64,000 nucleotides of DNA from Paracoccaceae bacterium (GTDB taxonomy: Bacteria > Pseudomonadota > Alphaproteobacteria > Rhodobacterales > Rhodobacteraceae), in contig JACVZW010000007.1 in NCBI GenBank assembly GCA_014654775.1, positions 62,001 to 126,000 on the forward strand, given 5' to 3'. This document shows positions 33,631 through 43,162 of the stretch, one piece after another. Made by a program: the position numbers and the translations under genes. Under the pieces are notes generated by a model. The model was not told the DNA's origin, searched no databases, and saw only the letters and a program-made list of their open reading frames with translations. Positions within the stretch are counted from its first letter, which is position 1. Each line of letters starts with the position of its first letter.

Positions 33631-34776
33631 TCATCGGCGGGCCAGATGGGCGAGGCGGTCGGTGATCTCGGCCCGGATGGGGCCGTCGCGCGGGGGATCG
33701 AGCAGGGTGGTGAGCATGTGCGGGTCCGGGGCCGGGCGGGTGCCGCCGCCCCAGGAGAGGGCGCTGAGGACGGCTGCCGCATCTTCGGCCAGGCGGTCGG
33801 GGATTTCCAGCCCCGCGAGCGTGGCCCAGAGCGCCGTCCAGCAGCGGCCCACCGACCACGGGTTGTAGCCGCCGCCACCGAGCAGAAGGAGGCGCGGGGC
33901 GAGGGGGCGGATTTCGGTCAGCGCCTGCACATAGGCGCGGTTGGAGAGGGCGAGGCGGGAGAGCGGGTCCTCAGCCAAGCTGTCGGCCCCGGCCTGCAGG
34001 ACGATGGCCTGCGGGCGGTGGGCGGCGAGGCGGGGGAGGATCAGACCGTGCAGGGCGGCGCGGAATTCCGTGTCGTTGAAGCCCCGGGGGACGGGCAGGT
34101 TGAAGGCATTGCCGCCTGCGTCATCGGTGAGGGCCCCGGTGAAGGGCCAGCGGTTTTCTTCGTGCACCGAAATCATCAGCAGGTCGGGATCGCCCGCAAA
34201 GGCGGGTTCCACGCCATCGGGATGATGGGCGTCAATGTCGACATAGGCAAGGCGGGTGAGGCCCGCGCGGCGGAAGGTCATCAGGGCGAGGACGGGGTCG
34301 TTGAGGTAGCAAAAGCCGTTGGCGCGGTCGGGCAGGCCGTGATGGGTGCCGCCGCCGGGGACATAGATCGCGCCTGCGCTGTGGCTGGCCAGCAGTTCGG
34401 CGGCCAGCATCACGCCGCCCGCACCCGTGGCGGGACGGCGGAACATCTCGGGGAACACCGGGTTGGAGGGGGTGCCGAGATGGTGGCGGGCGCGGGTATC
34501 TTCGTTCACCTCGCCCGTCTCTTCGGCCAGTTGCAGGGCGGCGATATAGGCAGGGGTGTGATAGGCGGTCAGCGCGGCGGGCTTGGCGCGGGGGCTGGTG
34601 CGAAACCGGTCGGGGGGCAACCAGCCGAGAGCGGCACAAAGGTCCATCACGGTGGAGACGCGGGGCACCCGCAGCGGGTGATGGCGGCCATAGGAGGACC
34701 CGCGATAGATGGCGGCCCCGAGGAAGAGCGGCCCCGGCAGGGGACCCCGATCCGTGCCCGCAGGGGCCGATGTCAC
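33631..34776 (-). CDS. Histone-deacetylase-family protein (AcuC-like)
   Basis: Zinc amidohydrolase-type deacetylase, 381 residues. The tandem His pair is in YVPGGGTHHGLPDRANGFCYLND, the zinc ligands in YVDIDAHHPDGVEPAF, and the third Asp in LQAGADSLAEDPLSRLALSN; GGGGYNPWSVGRCW matches class I/II HDAC ends. Bacterial relatives remove acetyl groups from acetyl-CoA synthetase, acetylpolyamines or small amides. The gene starts with GTG overlapping the peroxidase stop. Confidence 0.92.
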   Translation of the reverse strand: MTSAPAGTDRGPLPGPLFLGAAIYRGSSYGRHHPLRVPRVSTVMDLCAALGWLPPDRFRTSPRAKPAALTAYHTPAYIAALQLAEETGEVNEDTRARHHLGTPSNPVFPEMFRRPATGAGGVMLAAELLASHSAGAIYVPGGGTHHGLPDRANGFCYLNDPVLALMTFRRAGLTRLAYVDIDAHHPDGVEPAFAGDPDLLMISVHEENRWPFTGALTDDAGGNAFNLPVPRGFNDTEFRAALHGLILPRLAAHRPQAIVLQAGADSLAEDPLSRLALSNRAYVQALTEIRPLAPRLLLLGGGGYNPWSVGRCWTALWATLAGLEIPDRLAEDAAAVLSALSWGGGTRPAPDPHMLTTLLDPPRDGPIRAEITDRLAHLARR

Positions 34777-35303
34777 GGCAAGAGCGCCTCGATCCGGTCG
34801 GTCACGGGCCGGGCGGTGGGGCGCGTCACGCTGCCCCATGTGGCGACCACCTCGCCGTCGCCGTCCAGCAGCACCTTGTTGAAGTTCCAGCGCGGGATGA
34901 AGCCTTCGGTTTCGGCCAGCCAGAGATAGAAGGGATGCGCCCCCTCTCCCGTCACGGGGGTGATGTCGGTCATCGGGATGGTGAGGTCGAAGTTGACGGC
35001 GCAGAATTCCTTCACCTCATCCGCCGAGCCAAGCTCCTGCCGGAAATCGTCGGAGGGCACGGCAAGGACGACAAGGCCACGGTCGGCATAGCTGTCATGG
35101 AGCGCCTGCAGATCGTCGAACTGGTCGGCAAAGCCGCAGAGCGAGGCGGTGTTGACGACAAGGACGGGGCGGCCTTCGAAGGCATCAAGGTCGATCGTGC
35201 CGCCATCGATGGAGGGGAAGTTGAACCCCGCAAATGCCGCAACCGGCAGGAGGGCAGTCAGGGCGGGGAGGGCTGCGGAAATCAGGAGGCGGGCGCGGCG
35301 CAT
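34773..35303 (-). CDS. Exported glutathione-peroxidase-family thiol peroxidase
   Basis: The 176-residue protein has an N-terminal signal peptide (residues 1-25, ending AAFA), unusual for the mostly cytoplasmic bacterial family, so it probably acts in the periplasm. The peroxidatic Cys56 lies in NTASLCGF (usual NVASKCG). The Trp/Asn motif is in PRWNFNKVLLD. The usual resolving-Cys position is not evident; a second Cys is in VKEFCAVNF. It begins the operon with the deacetylase and ThpR. Confidence 0.9.
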   Translation of the reverse strand: MRRARLLISAALPALTALLPVAAFAGFNFPSIDGGTIDLDAFEGRPVLVVNTASLCGFADQFDDLQALHDSYADRGLVVLAVPSDDFRQELGSADEVKEFCAVNFDLTIPMTDITPVTGEGAHPFYLWLAETEGFIPRWNFNKVLLDGDGEVVATWGSVTRPTARPVTDRIEALLP

Positions 35304-35536
35304 GAAGGACTGTCTCGAAAAGGGTCTCTGGCCAAGAAGATAAGGCGGCGGGCGCTGCGGTCAAATCAACACTGCCGCGGGGCTGTTGCGGCGGGCAGCG
35401 GCCTGATCCTTGGGCAGGCGCGCAGGAAAATACAAAGAAGCCCCGTCTTTCCCTTGGTTCTGCCCGAAGAACGCCCCATATTGGCGGCAGAGCAGGACAC
35501 CCGGAACAGAACCGGATCGAACGATCGGGCGGGACG

Positions 35537-36022
35537 ATGAAGGTAAGCGGCAACAGCCAGTTGTTTGGGCTTGGCGAAGACGGGCCTCGCAGCCAATTCG
35601 GCGCGTTGTGCTGGCGCATGCATCGGGGCCGGGTCGAGGTTCTGTTGATCACCAGCCGGGACAGCGGGCGCTGGGTCATTCCCAAGGGCTGGCCCATGGC
35701 CGGCAAACGCCCCGACGAGGCGGCGCGGCAGGAGGCGTGGGAAGAGGCCGGGGTCACCGGAGACAGCGCCGAAACGGCGCTGGGCATCTATTCCTATGAC
35801 AAGACGCGCAAGACGAAAGAGGCGCTGCCCTGCGTTGTGGCGGTCTATCCGCTGCGGGTGGAGCGGCTGGCGGCGCGCTTTCCGGAACGGGCAGAGCGGC
35901 GGCGGCGCTGGTTCAGCGCGGAACAGGCGGCACGAATGGTGGCGGAGCCGGAGTTGCGGGCGATGCTGACGCAGTTGGCGTCCGATCCCATGGCATTGCA
36001 TCCGCCAGAAAACCGGTCTTGA
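35537..36022 (+). CDS. NUDIX hydrolase (diphosphoinositol-polyphosphate-phosphatase-like)
   Basis: The 161-residue pyrophosphohydrolase has a NUDIX box in WVIPKGWPMAGKRPDEAARQ followed by EAWEEAGV (about residues 46-72). The GWPM form matches the group related to eukaryotic diphosphoinositol polyphosphate phosphohydrolases. Probably cytoplasmic and house-cleaning; the substrate is unknown. It diverges from the peroxidase operon across 233 bases in which I see no gene. Confidence 0.92.
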   Translation: MKVSGNSQLFGLGEDGPRSQFGALCWRMHRGRVEVLLITSRDSGRWVIPKGWPMAGKRPDEAARQEAWEEAGVTGDSAETALGIYSYDKTRKTKEALPCVVAVYPLRVERLAARFPERAERRRRWFSAEQAARMVAEPELRAMLTQLASDPMALHPPENRS

Positions 36023-36162
36023 CTGCGGGCCGGGGCGGACGGCTGCGCGCCTGACTGCCCCTGTGACCTTTGCACCTGCGACGACCCCCGCAACGACCCC
36101 GGCAACGATCCCCAACAACGACCCATGACGACCCTGACCAGTCCACCCACCGGTGATCCGAG

Positions 36163-36582
36163 ATGATCCGTTTCAGCCTGAGATGCGACAAGGACCACGG
36201 CTTTGACAGCTGGTTCCCGTCGGGCGCGGCCTTCGACATGCTGAAGGCGGGCGGGCATGTGTCCTGCCCGATCTGCGGATCGACGGCGGTGGAGAAGGCG
36301 CTGATGGCCCCTGCCGTACAGGACGGGCGCGGCGCGGCGGGCCCGCTGCAGTCCGCCGAGACGCCGGTGGAACAGGCGCTCGCCGCGCTGAAGAAGCAGG
36401 TCGAGGAAAACTCGGAATATGTCGGGATGAACTTCGTCTCGGAGGCGCGGCGCATCCATCAGGGCGAGGCTCCGGAACGGTCGATCCATGGCGAGGCGCG
36501 GCTGGAGGAGGCCAAGAAGCTGATCGATGAGGGGGTGCCGGTGGCCCCCCTGCCCTTCCTGCCCGCCCGCAAGACGAACTGA
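36163..36582 (+). CDS. DUF1178 family protein
   Basis: The 139-residue protein starts MIRFSLRCDKDHGFDSWFPS and contains a CxxC zinc-ribbon-like pair (HVSCPICGSTAVEKALMAP) with Cys8 as a further possible ligand. A C-terminal YVGMNFVSEARRIHQGEAPE segment follows. The family is widespread in Alpha- and Betaproteobacteria and its function is unknown. It is often found beside NUDIX genes, as here. Confidence 0.93.
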   Translation: MIRFSLRCDKDHGFDSWFPSGAAFDMLKAGGHVSCPICGSTAVEKALMAPAVQDGRGAAGPLQSAETPVEQALAALKKQVEENSEYVGMNFVSEARRIHQGEAPERSIHGEARLEEAKKLIDEGVPVAPLPFLPARKTN

Positions 36583-36697
36583 TCCGCAAGGGCCGAAAAT
36601 TCCGCCATTCCGCCGGGGCGCGGCCTTCTTTCCGCCCGGATCGGGCGGCAGGAATGACCCTGTGAGTTGCCTGTTCAATGGTGCTGGAGTGACGGTG

Positions 36698-37366
36698 ATG
36701 GCGAATTCCGATTGCGTCGAGATGGCCCGCAATTTGGCCGAACGCATCTTCCTTGGCACGGATCTGGCCTGTTTCACGGCCGGCACGCGGATCGAGACGG
36801 AGGTCGGGCTGGTCGCGGTCGAAGACCTGCGCGACGGCATGCTGGTGGAGACGATGGACAACGGGTTGCAGCCGTTGCGCCGGGTGCTGTGCAAGCGGGT
36901 TGCGGGGATCGGGTCGCTGGCCCCGGTGGTGATCGAGGCCGGGGTGTTCGGCAATGCCCGCGCGCTGCGCCTGTCGCCGCATCACCGCATGGTGGTGTCG
37001 GGCTGGCGGGCGGAACTGCTGACCGGAGAGCCGGAGGTTCTGGCGGCGGCGGGCGATCTGGTGGATGGCCAGCGGGTGCGGCGCGAGGAGGCGGCGGAGG
37101 TGGACTATTTCCACCTGCTGTTCGACCGCCACGAGATCATCTTCGCAGAAGGCGCGGCGACGGAGAGCTATCATCCCTTTTCCGGCGCGGGCGATCTGTC
37201 GGCGGCCACGCGGCGCGAGATCGTGACGATCTTCCGAGACCTTGCCCCGACCCATGCGCCCGACCTGATGGCGGCGGGGGATCTGCCCTTTTGGGAGGGC
37301 ACGCTGATGGGGGCCACCGCGCGGCCCTGCGCGCGGCCCGAAGAGGCCGCGCTGATGCTGGCGTGA
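36698..37366 (+). CDS. Hint-domain (hedgehog/intein-like) protein
   Basis: The 222-residue protein is built mostly of a Hint domain: the potential autoprocessing Cys25 starts CFTAGTRIETEVG, then VEDLRDGMLVETMDNG, LRLSPHHRMVVSG and YFHLLFDRHEIIFAEGAATES. Such domains self-cleave in inteins and hedgehog proteins; stand-alone forms are frequent in Rhodobacteraceae and their role is open. The ATG at 36698 has GGAG 8 bases upstream; GTG codons at 36662 and 36689 are alternatives. The stop abuts the convergent ferredoxin stop (TGATCA). Confidence 0.85.
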   Translation: MANSDCVEMARNLAERIFLGTDLACFTAGTRIETEVGLVAVEDLRDGMLVETMDNGLQPLRRVLCKRVAGIGSLAPVVIEAGVFGNARALRLSPHHRMVVSGWRAELLTGEPEVLAAAGDLVDGQRVRREEAAEVDYFHLLFDRHEIIFAEGAATESYHPFSGAGDLSAATRREIVTIFRDLAPTHAPDLMAAGDLPFWEGTLMGATARPCARPEEAALMLA

Positions 37367-37690
<324 letters not shown>

Positions 37691-37834
37691 TCAAGCCCTG
37701 CCAGTTTCGCCAGACGCACGTTTCCTGACGCCCAGATAGGCCATTCCGGGCGGCTTTGCCAGTGGGGACGGTGAAGGGGGACGTGGCTCCGAAGGGGCGT
37801 CACTCCCCGGTTAAGGTGCAGGCGCGACCTGCCC

Positions 37835-37907
37835 CATCTTCTGTCTGAAAATATCCTCAGGGGGTGAATTGGCGCAAAGCGCCAAGAGGGGGCGCGAGCG
37901 CCCCCTG
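37835..37907 (-). repeat. Composite hairpin plus GGATATTT element, copy 2
   Basis: Read on the minus strand: AGGGGGCGC hairpin (37888-37907), TTGGCGC-TTT-GCGCCAA hairpin (37869-37885), then CCCCCTGAGGATATTTTCAG and ACAGAAGATG. This matches the order of 31582-31663. The 273-base gap 37691-37963 holds this element and the LexA box, and no other gene that I can support. Confidence 0.75.
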
Positions 37908-37946
37908 CGACGCCGGGGCCGGGTGACTTGCCCTGAGCGGAGGGAT

Positions 37947-37961
37947 GTTCTATCTTTGTTC
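37947..37961 (+). promoter_or_regulatory. LexA (SOS) box
   Basis: GTTC-TATCTTT-GTTC is an exact match to the alphaproteobacterial LexA operator GTTC-N7-GTTC. It ends 2 bases before the ATG of the OB-fold gene, where bound repressor would block transcription. Confidence 0.75.
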
Positions 37962-37963
37962 TC

Positions 37964-38413
37964 ATGACGCTACCCACCCCCCCTGCCCTGACCGATGCCC
38001 GCGCCCTGCCCGCCCGGCACTGGCTGGCGCGGGATCGTGCGCCCGGAAGCTGGCCGCGCCCGCCTGCGGCGCTGGTCGCCGCGCGGCTGGACGAGCCGCC
38101 GGTGGGAGCGCGGGTCTGCGTGGCGGGGCTGGTGCTGGTACGGCAGCGGCCCGGCACGGCGAAGGGGGTGATCTTCGTCACGCTGGAGGATGAGACGGGC
38201 ACCTGCAATGTGGTGGTCTGGGCGAAGGTCTATGAACGGTTCCGCCGCGCGGTGATCGCGGGGCGGATGCTGCGCGTCACGGGCCGGGTGCAGCGCGAGG
38301 CCGGGGTGGTGCATGTGGTGGCGGAGGGGATCGAGGATCTGTCGGCGATGCTGGATCAGCTTCTGCGCCCGGATTTCCGGCATGACGGGGTGCGGGCGGG
38401 GGATCAGCCCTGA
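37964..38413 (+). CDS. Stand-alone OB-fold protein resembling the C-terminal domain of DnaE2
   Basis: The 149-residue protein's core (about residues 50-128) contains [59 protein letters not shown] and an EDLSAML end. This is the OB fold that closes the error-prone DNA polymerase DnaE2. The other roughly 900 residues of DnaE2 are absent: nothing upstream encodes them, and imuA/imuB are not nearby. The frame is intact with its own ATG, and a LexA box abuts the start, so it appears to be a functional SOS gene rather than debris. It could bind single-stranded DNA or a polymerase partner. No good ribosome site is seen. Confidence 0.75.
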   Translation: MTLPTPPALTDARALPARHWLARDRAPGSWPRPPAALVAARLDEPPVGARVCVAGLVLVRQRPGTAKGVIFVTLEDETGTCNVVVWAKVYERFRRAVIAGRMLRVTGRVQREAGVVHVVAEGIEDLSAMLDQLLRPDFRHDGVRAGDQP

Positions 38414-38506
38414 GCGCGGCCCCTGCGGTCTTTCGGGGCGGGACGTTTGCCGTTATGGTGCCAAGCCGTGATCCGGGGGAACCGGGCGGTCGGGCAGCGA
38501 GGGGAC

Positions 38507-39046
38507 ATGAAGCAGGCAGTGTTGGGTCTTGGCCTTGCGGTGGTGGCGCTGGCCGCCTGTCAGGGGCCGGGCGCGCCGAAGGCGCCGGGTCAGGTGGATC
38601 TGGCGGCCGAGGTGGTGCGGCTGGATCGGCCGGGGCCGCCTGCGCGCCCCGAAGGGGCATGCTGGGAAAGCGACGTGACGCCTGCCGTGATCGAAACGGT
38701 GACGGAGCAGGTCGTGGTGACGGCGGAGAAGCGGGATGCAGAGGGGCGGGTAACGGCACCCGCCACCTATCGCACCGACACGCGCACACGGATGCTGCGC
38801 GACCGCGAAGAGGTCTGGTTCCGCGCGCCCTGCCCCAGTGACTATACGGTGGATTTCGTGGCGAGCCTGCAGCGCGCATTGAAGGCGCGGGGATACTATC
38901 TGCTGCCGCTGACCGGGGCGCTGGATGCGGGCACGCGGGATGCGGTGCGTCGGTTCCAGACGGATCGCGGGCTGGACAGCCCGCTTCTGTCGCTGGCGGC
39001 GGCGCGGGATCTGGGGCTGCTGCCCACCGCGCTGGACGATCTGTAG
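38507..39046 (+). CDS. Peptidoglycan-binding domain lipoprotein
   Basis: The 179-residue protein has a lipoprotein signal (MKQAVLGLGLAVVALAAC, lipobox LAAC, acylated Cys18). A middle region with two Cys residues (about 43 and 102) could form a disulfide. The C-terminal PG_binding_1 repeat (residues 112-175: LQRALKARGYYLLPLTGALD, TRDAVRRFQTDRGL) completes it. It is probably attached to the membrane and bound to the cell wall. A strong terminator follows, shared with convergent degP. Confidence 0.85.
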   Translation: MKQAVLGLGLAVVALAACQGPGAPKAPGQVDLAAEVVRLDRPGPPARPEGACWESDVTPAVIETVTEQVVVTAEKRDAEGRVTAPATYRTDTRTRMLRDREEVWFRAPCPSDYTVDFVASLQRALKARGYYLLPLTGALDAGTRDAVRRFQTDRGLDSPLLSLAAARDLGLLPTALDDL

Positions 39047-39052
39047 ATGCAA

Positions 39053-39082
39053 AAGGGGCGGCGGGTTGGCCCGCCGCCCCTT
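39053..39082. terminator. Bidirectional hairpin terminator
   Basis: A 13-base perfect stem (AAGGGGCGGCGGG / CCCGCCGCCCCTT) with a TTGG loop lies between the convergent lipoprotein and Do-protease genes. Confidence 0.8.
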
Positions 39083-39103
39083 CCCTGCCACAGACAGGCA
39101 GGA

Positions 39104-40609
<1,506 letters not shown>

Positions 40610-40789
40610 TCCGAACTCCTTTCGTTTCACGGTGCCGCGCTGGCCGCGGAAAGGGCCGGGCGGCGGAGCACGTTACCGATCATCAGGTAGGCAGCGCGAA
40701 ACGCAATGCAAACCGGGTCGCGCCCTCTCAACAGCATGTGAACCCGTGGGGGCAAATGTTTCAAGGGCCAATGGGGCGTGGGCCGCCGC

Positions 40790-40984
40790 TCAGGCCATCA
40801 GGCCGAAGGCGAGCCAGAGGAAGGCCGTGCCAAGGGCCATCGCGGCAAGGCCGATCAGGCGGGCGCGGTCGGGCGGAAGGGCGGCCAGAAACTCTAGCAC
40901 AGCCTTGATACGCGAAGGGGCCAGCGCAAGCGCCAGCCCCTCGATCACAAGCACAAGGCCGAGGCCCAGAAGGACCCAGATCAT
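40790..40984 (-). CDS. DUF2065 family small membrane protein
   Basis: The 64-residue protein has two hydrophobic helices (residues 2-22 and 43-62) around a short ALAPSRIKAVLEFLAALPP loop. The family almost always follows hflC, and here it overlaps hflC by 4 bases, suggesting a role with the HflKC complex. Its function is not established. Confidence 0.9.
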   Translation of the reverse strand: MIWVLLGLGLVLVIEGLALALAPSRIKAVLEFLAALPPDRARLIGLAAMALGTAFLWLAFGLMA

Positions 40985-41883
40985 TCTTGAACAGCTGCTG
41001 CCCCGCCGGGCGGGTTGCCGCGCCCGCCGTCAGACCGCAGATAATCGAAGAATTCGCTGTCCGGCTGCATGACGATGGAGGAATTGCCCGGCTGCAGCGC
41101 CCGCTCGTAGGAGGTGAGGGAGCGCGTGAAGGCGAAAAACTCCGGATCCTTGCCGAAAGCTTCGGCATAGATGGCGTTGCGTTCGGCGTCGGCCTCGCCT
41201 CGGATGACGTCAGCCTGACGGCGGGCGTCGGAGGTGAGTTCGACCACTGTCCGGTCGGCGCTGGCGCGGACACGCTGCGCGGCTTCGCCACCGCGGGCGA
41301 CTTCGTCGGCGGCTTCGCGTTCGCGTTCGGCCCGCATCCGGGCGAAGGTCGCGTCGAGGTTCTGTTCGGGCAGGTCGGTGCGGGTGAGGCGGACGTCAAT
41401 CACCTCGATCCCAAGGTTGGAGGCCTGCGCGCGGGCGATGTCGCGGATCTGGTTCATCAGCGACGTCCGGTCTTCGGACAGCACGCGGTTGGAGTTGACC
41501 GAGCCCAGAACCTGCTGGATCGCCGGGTTGATGATGCTTTCCAGACGGCGCAGCGCCTGCACCTCGCCGCCCGCGCCCACCGCTTCGCGGAACTGAACGA
41601 GGTTCGTGATGCGCCAGCGCGCGAAGGCGTCGACGACGAGGCGGCGGTCGTCGAGCATGGTGACTTCGACCGGAGTGGTGGGCAGGCCGAGGATGCGGCC
41701 GTCATAGCGCACCACTTCCTGAATGAGCGGGATCTTGAAGCCCAGACCGGGGTCTTCCTTCACCTGCTTGACCTGACCGAATTGCAGAACCAGCGCCTTT
41801 TCGCGTTCGTCCACGATGAAGAGCGAGGAGAGCACGGCAGCGCCGAGGATGGCTGCGACGGGAATAAGGATCGCGCTTTTCAT
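40981..41883 (-). CDS. hflC: Protease modulator HflC
   Basis: SPFH/prohibitin-family membrane protein of 300 residues. It has an N-terminal membrane anchor (residues 4-22), an SPFH domain (VDEREKALVLQFGQVKQV to about residue 190) and a coiled coil rich in Arg, Ala and Glu (residues 185-260). With HflK it forms a large periplasmic cage around FtsH and tempers degradation of membrane proteins. The ATG shares one base with the hflK stop. Confidence 0.96.
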   Translation of the reverse strand: MKSAILIPVAAILGAAVLSSLFIVDEREKALVLQFGQVKQVKEDPGLGFKIPLIQEVVRYDGRILGLPTTPVEVTMLDDRRLVVDAFARWRITNLVQFREAVGAGGEVQALRRLESIINPAIQQVLGSVNSNRVLSEDRTSLMNQIRDIARAQASNLGIEVIDVRLTRTDLPEQNLDATFARMRAEREREAADEVARGGEAAQRVRASADRTVVELTSDARRQADVIRGEADAERNAIYAEAFGKDPEFFAFTRSLTSYERALQPGNSSIVMQPDSEFFDYLRSDGGRGNPPGGAAAVQE

Positions 41884-43085
41884 CAGTTTGTCGCTCCGGT
41901 CGCGGCGGCACCTGCGGCAGGGGCCGGACGGTTGAGTTCATTGAGCGGCAGGAACGGCACCACGCCCTGACCGCCGCCTTCGCCAGAGGCGACGCCGTCA
42001 AGGATGACCTTGTTCATGCCACCCAGCACCTTTTCCATCGTTTCCAGATACATGCGGCGGCGGGTCACTTCCGGCGCCTTCACATATTCCTCGTAGACCG
42101 AGAGGAAGCGCGAGGCTTCACCCTGTGCCACGTTCACGACCTGCGCGCGGTAGGCTTCGGCCTCTTCCAGAAGGCGGGCGGCTTCACCCCGTGCGCCTGC
42201 GGTCACCCGGTTGGCATAGGCGTCGGCTTCTTTCTCAAGCCGGTCGCGTTCCTGCTGAGCGGCCTGCACTTCGCGGAAGCTGTCGATGACTTCGCGCGGC
42301 GGCGCGGCGCGCTGCAGGTTGACCCGGATCACGTTGATCCCGGCCTGATAGCTGTCGAGCGTGGCCTGCACCCCGGCCTGAAGATCGGAGGCGATGACGC
42401 CCCGGTCGCGGTTGAGGATGGGCGAAAGCTCGGACCGCGCGATGATGTCGCGCATCGCGGATTCCGACACCGCGCGGATCGTGTCGTCGGGATCGGCGAG
42501 GTTGAAGAGGAAGGCCGCCGGATCGGAGACGTTCCAGACCACCTGAAAGCCGATGTCGACGATGTTCTGGTCGCGGGTCAGCATCAGGCCATCGCCCACC
42601 GCCCCGTCGCCCACGGCGCCGATATCGGTGGTGCGTTCGCCCGTCACCGACACGATCTCGGCCGAGATGACGGGCCAAGGGGCGAAGTTCAGGCCGGGAT
42701 TGCCGACGGCCGAGAATTCCCCAAGGAACAGTTCGACCGACCGTTCTTCCGGACGGACCGTGTAGAAGGACATGAAGGCCCAGAGGCCCGCCGCCGCCAG
42801 AGCGCCGAGCAGGAGGCCCTGCTTGGTGACCATGGGGCCGTTCGGGTCGCGTCCGCCGCCGCCACCGCCGCCGGTGCCGCCGTTGCGACCGCGCCCGCCC
42901 ATGAGGACGCGCAGCTGTTCCTGCCCCTTTTTCATGATCTCGTCGATCTCGGGGATCTGCGGGCCGGCTTCGCCCGGCCTGCGGTTGCCGTTGCGGCGAT
43001 CATCGCCGCCACCGCGCCCGCCATTGTTCCGGTCGTCATCGCCGGGGCCGCCACCGCCGCCCCACGGACCTCCGCTTCCTGCCAT
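41883..43085 (-). CDS. hflK: FtsH protease activity modulator HflK
   Basis: The 400-residue SPFH protein has a Gly/Asp/Arg-rich cytoplasmic N-terminus (residues 1-90, many GGG runs), one membrane helix (about 92-112), the SPFH domain with VRPEERSVELFLGEF, and a coiled coil ending in VTRRRMYLETMEKVLGGMNKV, a hallmark of HflK. It is the first gene of the hflK-hflC-DUF2065-degP group, a membrane and envelope quality-control unit. Confidence 0.96.
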   Translation of the reverse strand: MAGSGGPWGGGGGPGDDDRNNGGRGGGDDRRNGNRRPGEAGPQIPEIDEIMKKGQEQLRVLMGGRGRNGGTGGGGGGGRDPNGPMVTKQGLLLGALAAAGLWAFMSFYTVRPEERSVELFLGEFSAVGNPGLNFAPWPVISAEIVSVTGERTTDIGAVGDGAVGDGLMLTRDQNIVDIGFQVVWNVSDPAAFLFNLADPDDTIRAVSESAMRDIIARSELSPILNRDRGVIASDLQAGVQATLDSYQAGINVIRVNLQRAAPPREVIDSFREVQAAQQERDRLEKEADAYANRVTAGARGEAARLLEEAEAYRAQVVNVAQGEASRFLSVYEEYVKAPEVTRRRMYLETMEKVLGGMNKVILDGVASGEGGGQGVVPFLPLNELNRPAPAAGAAATGATN

Positions 43086-43162
43086 TGATCGTACCCTTTT
43101 TCTTTCTGTCCGGCTTTAACTGTGTATGCGCGCGCCAAAATCAAGCAGGCGGCTGCATGCGT

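Noticed and set aside
37964-38413. Calling the OB-fold gene a dnaE2 pseudogene
   Set aside because: The frame is intact, has its own start and an adjacent LexA box, and no polymerase remnants lie upstream, so a functional small gene is more economical.
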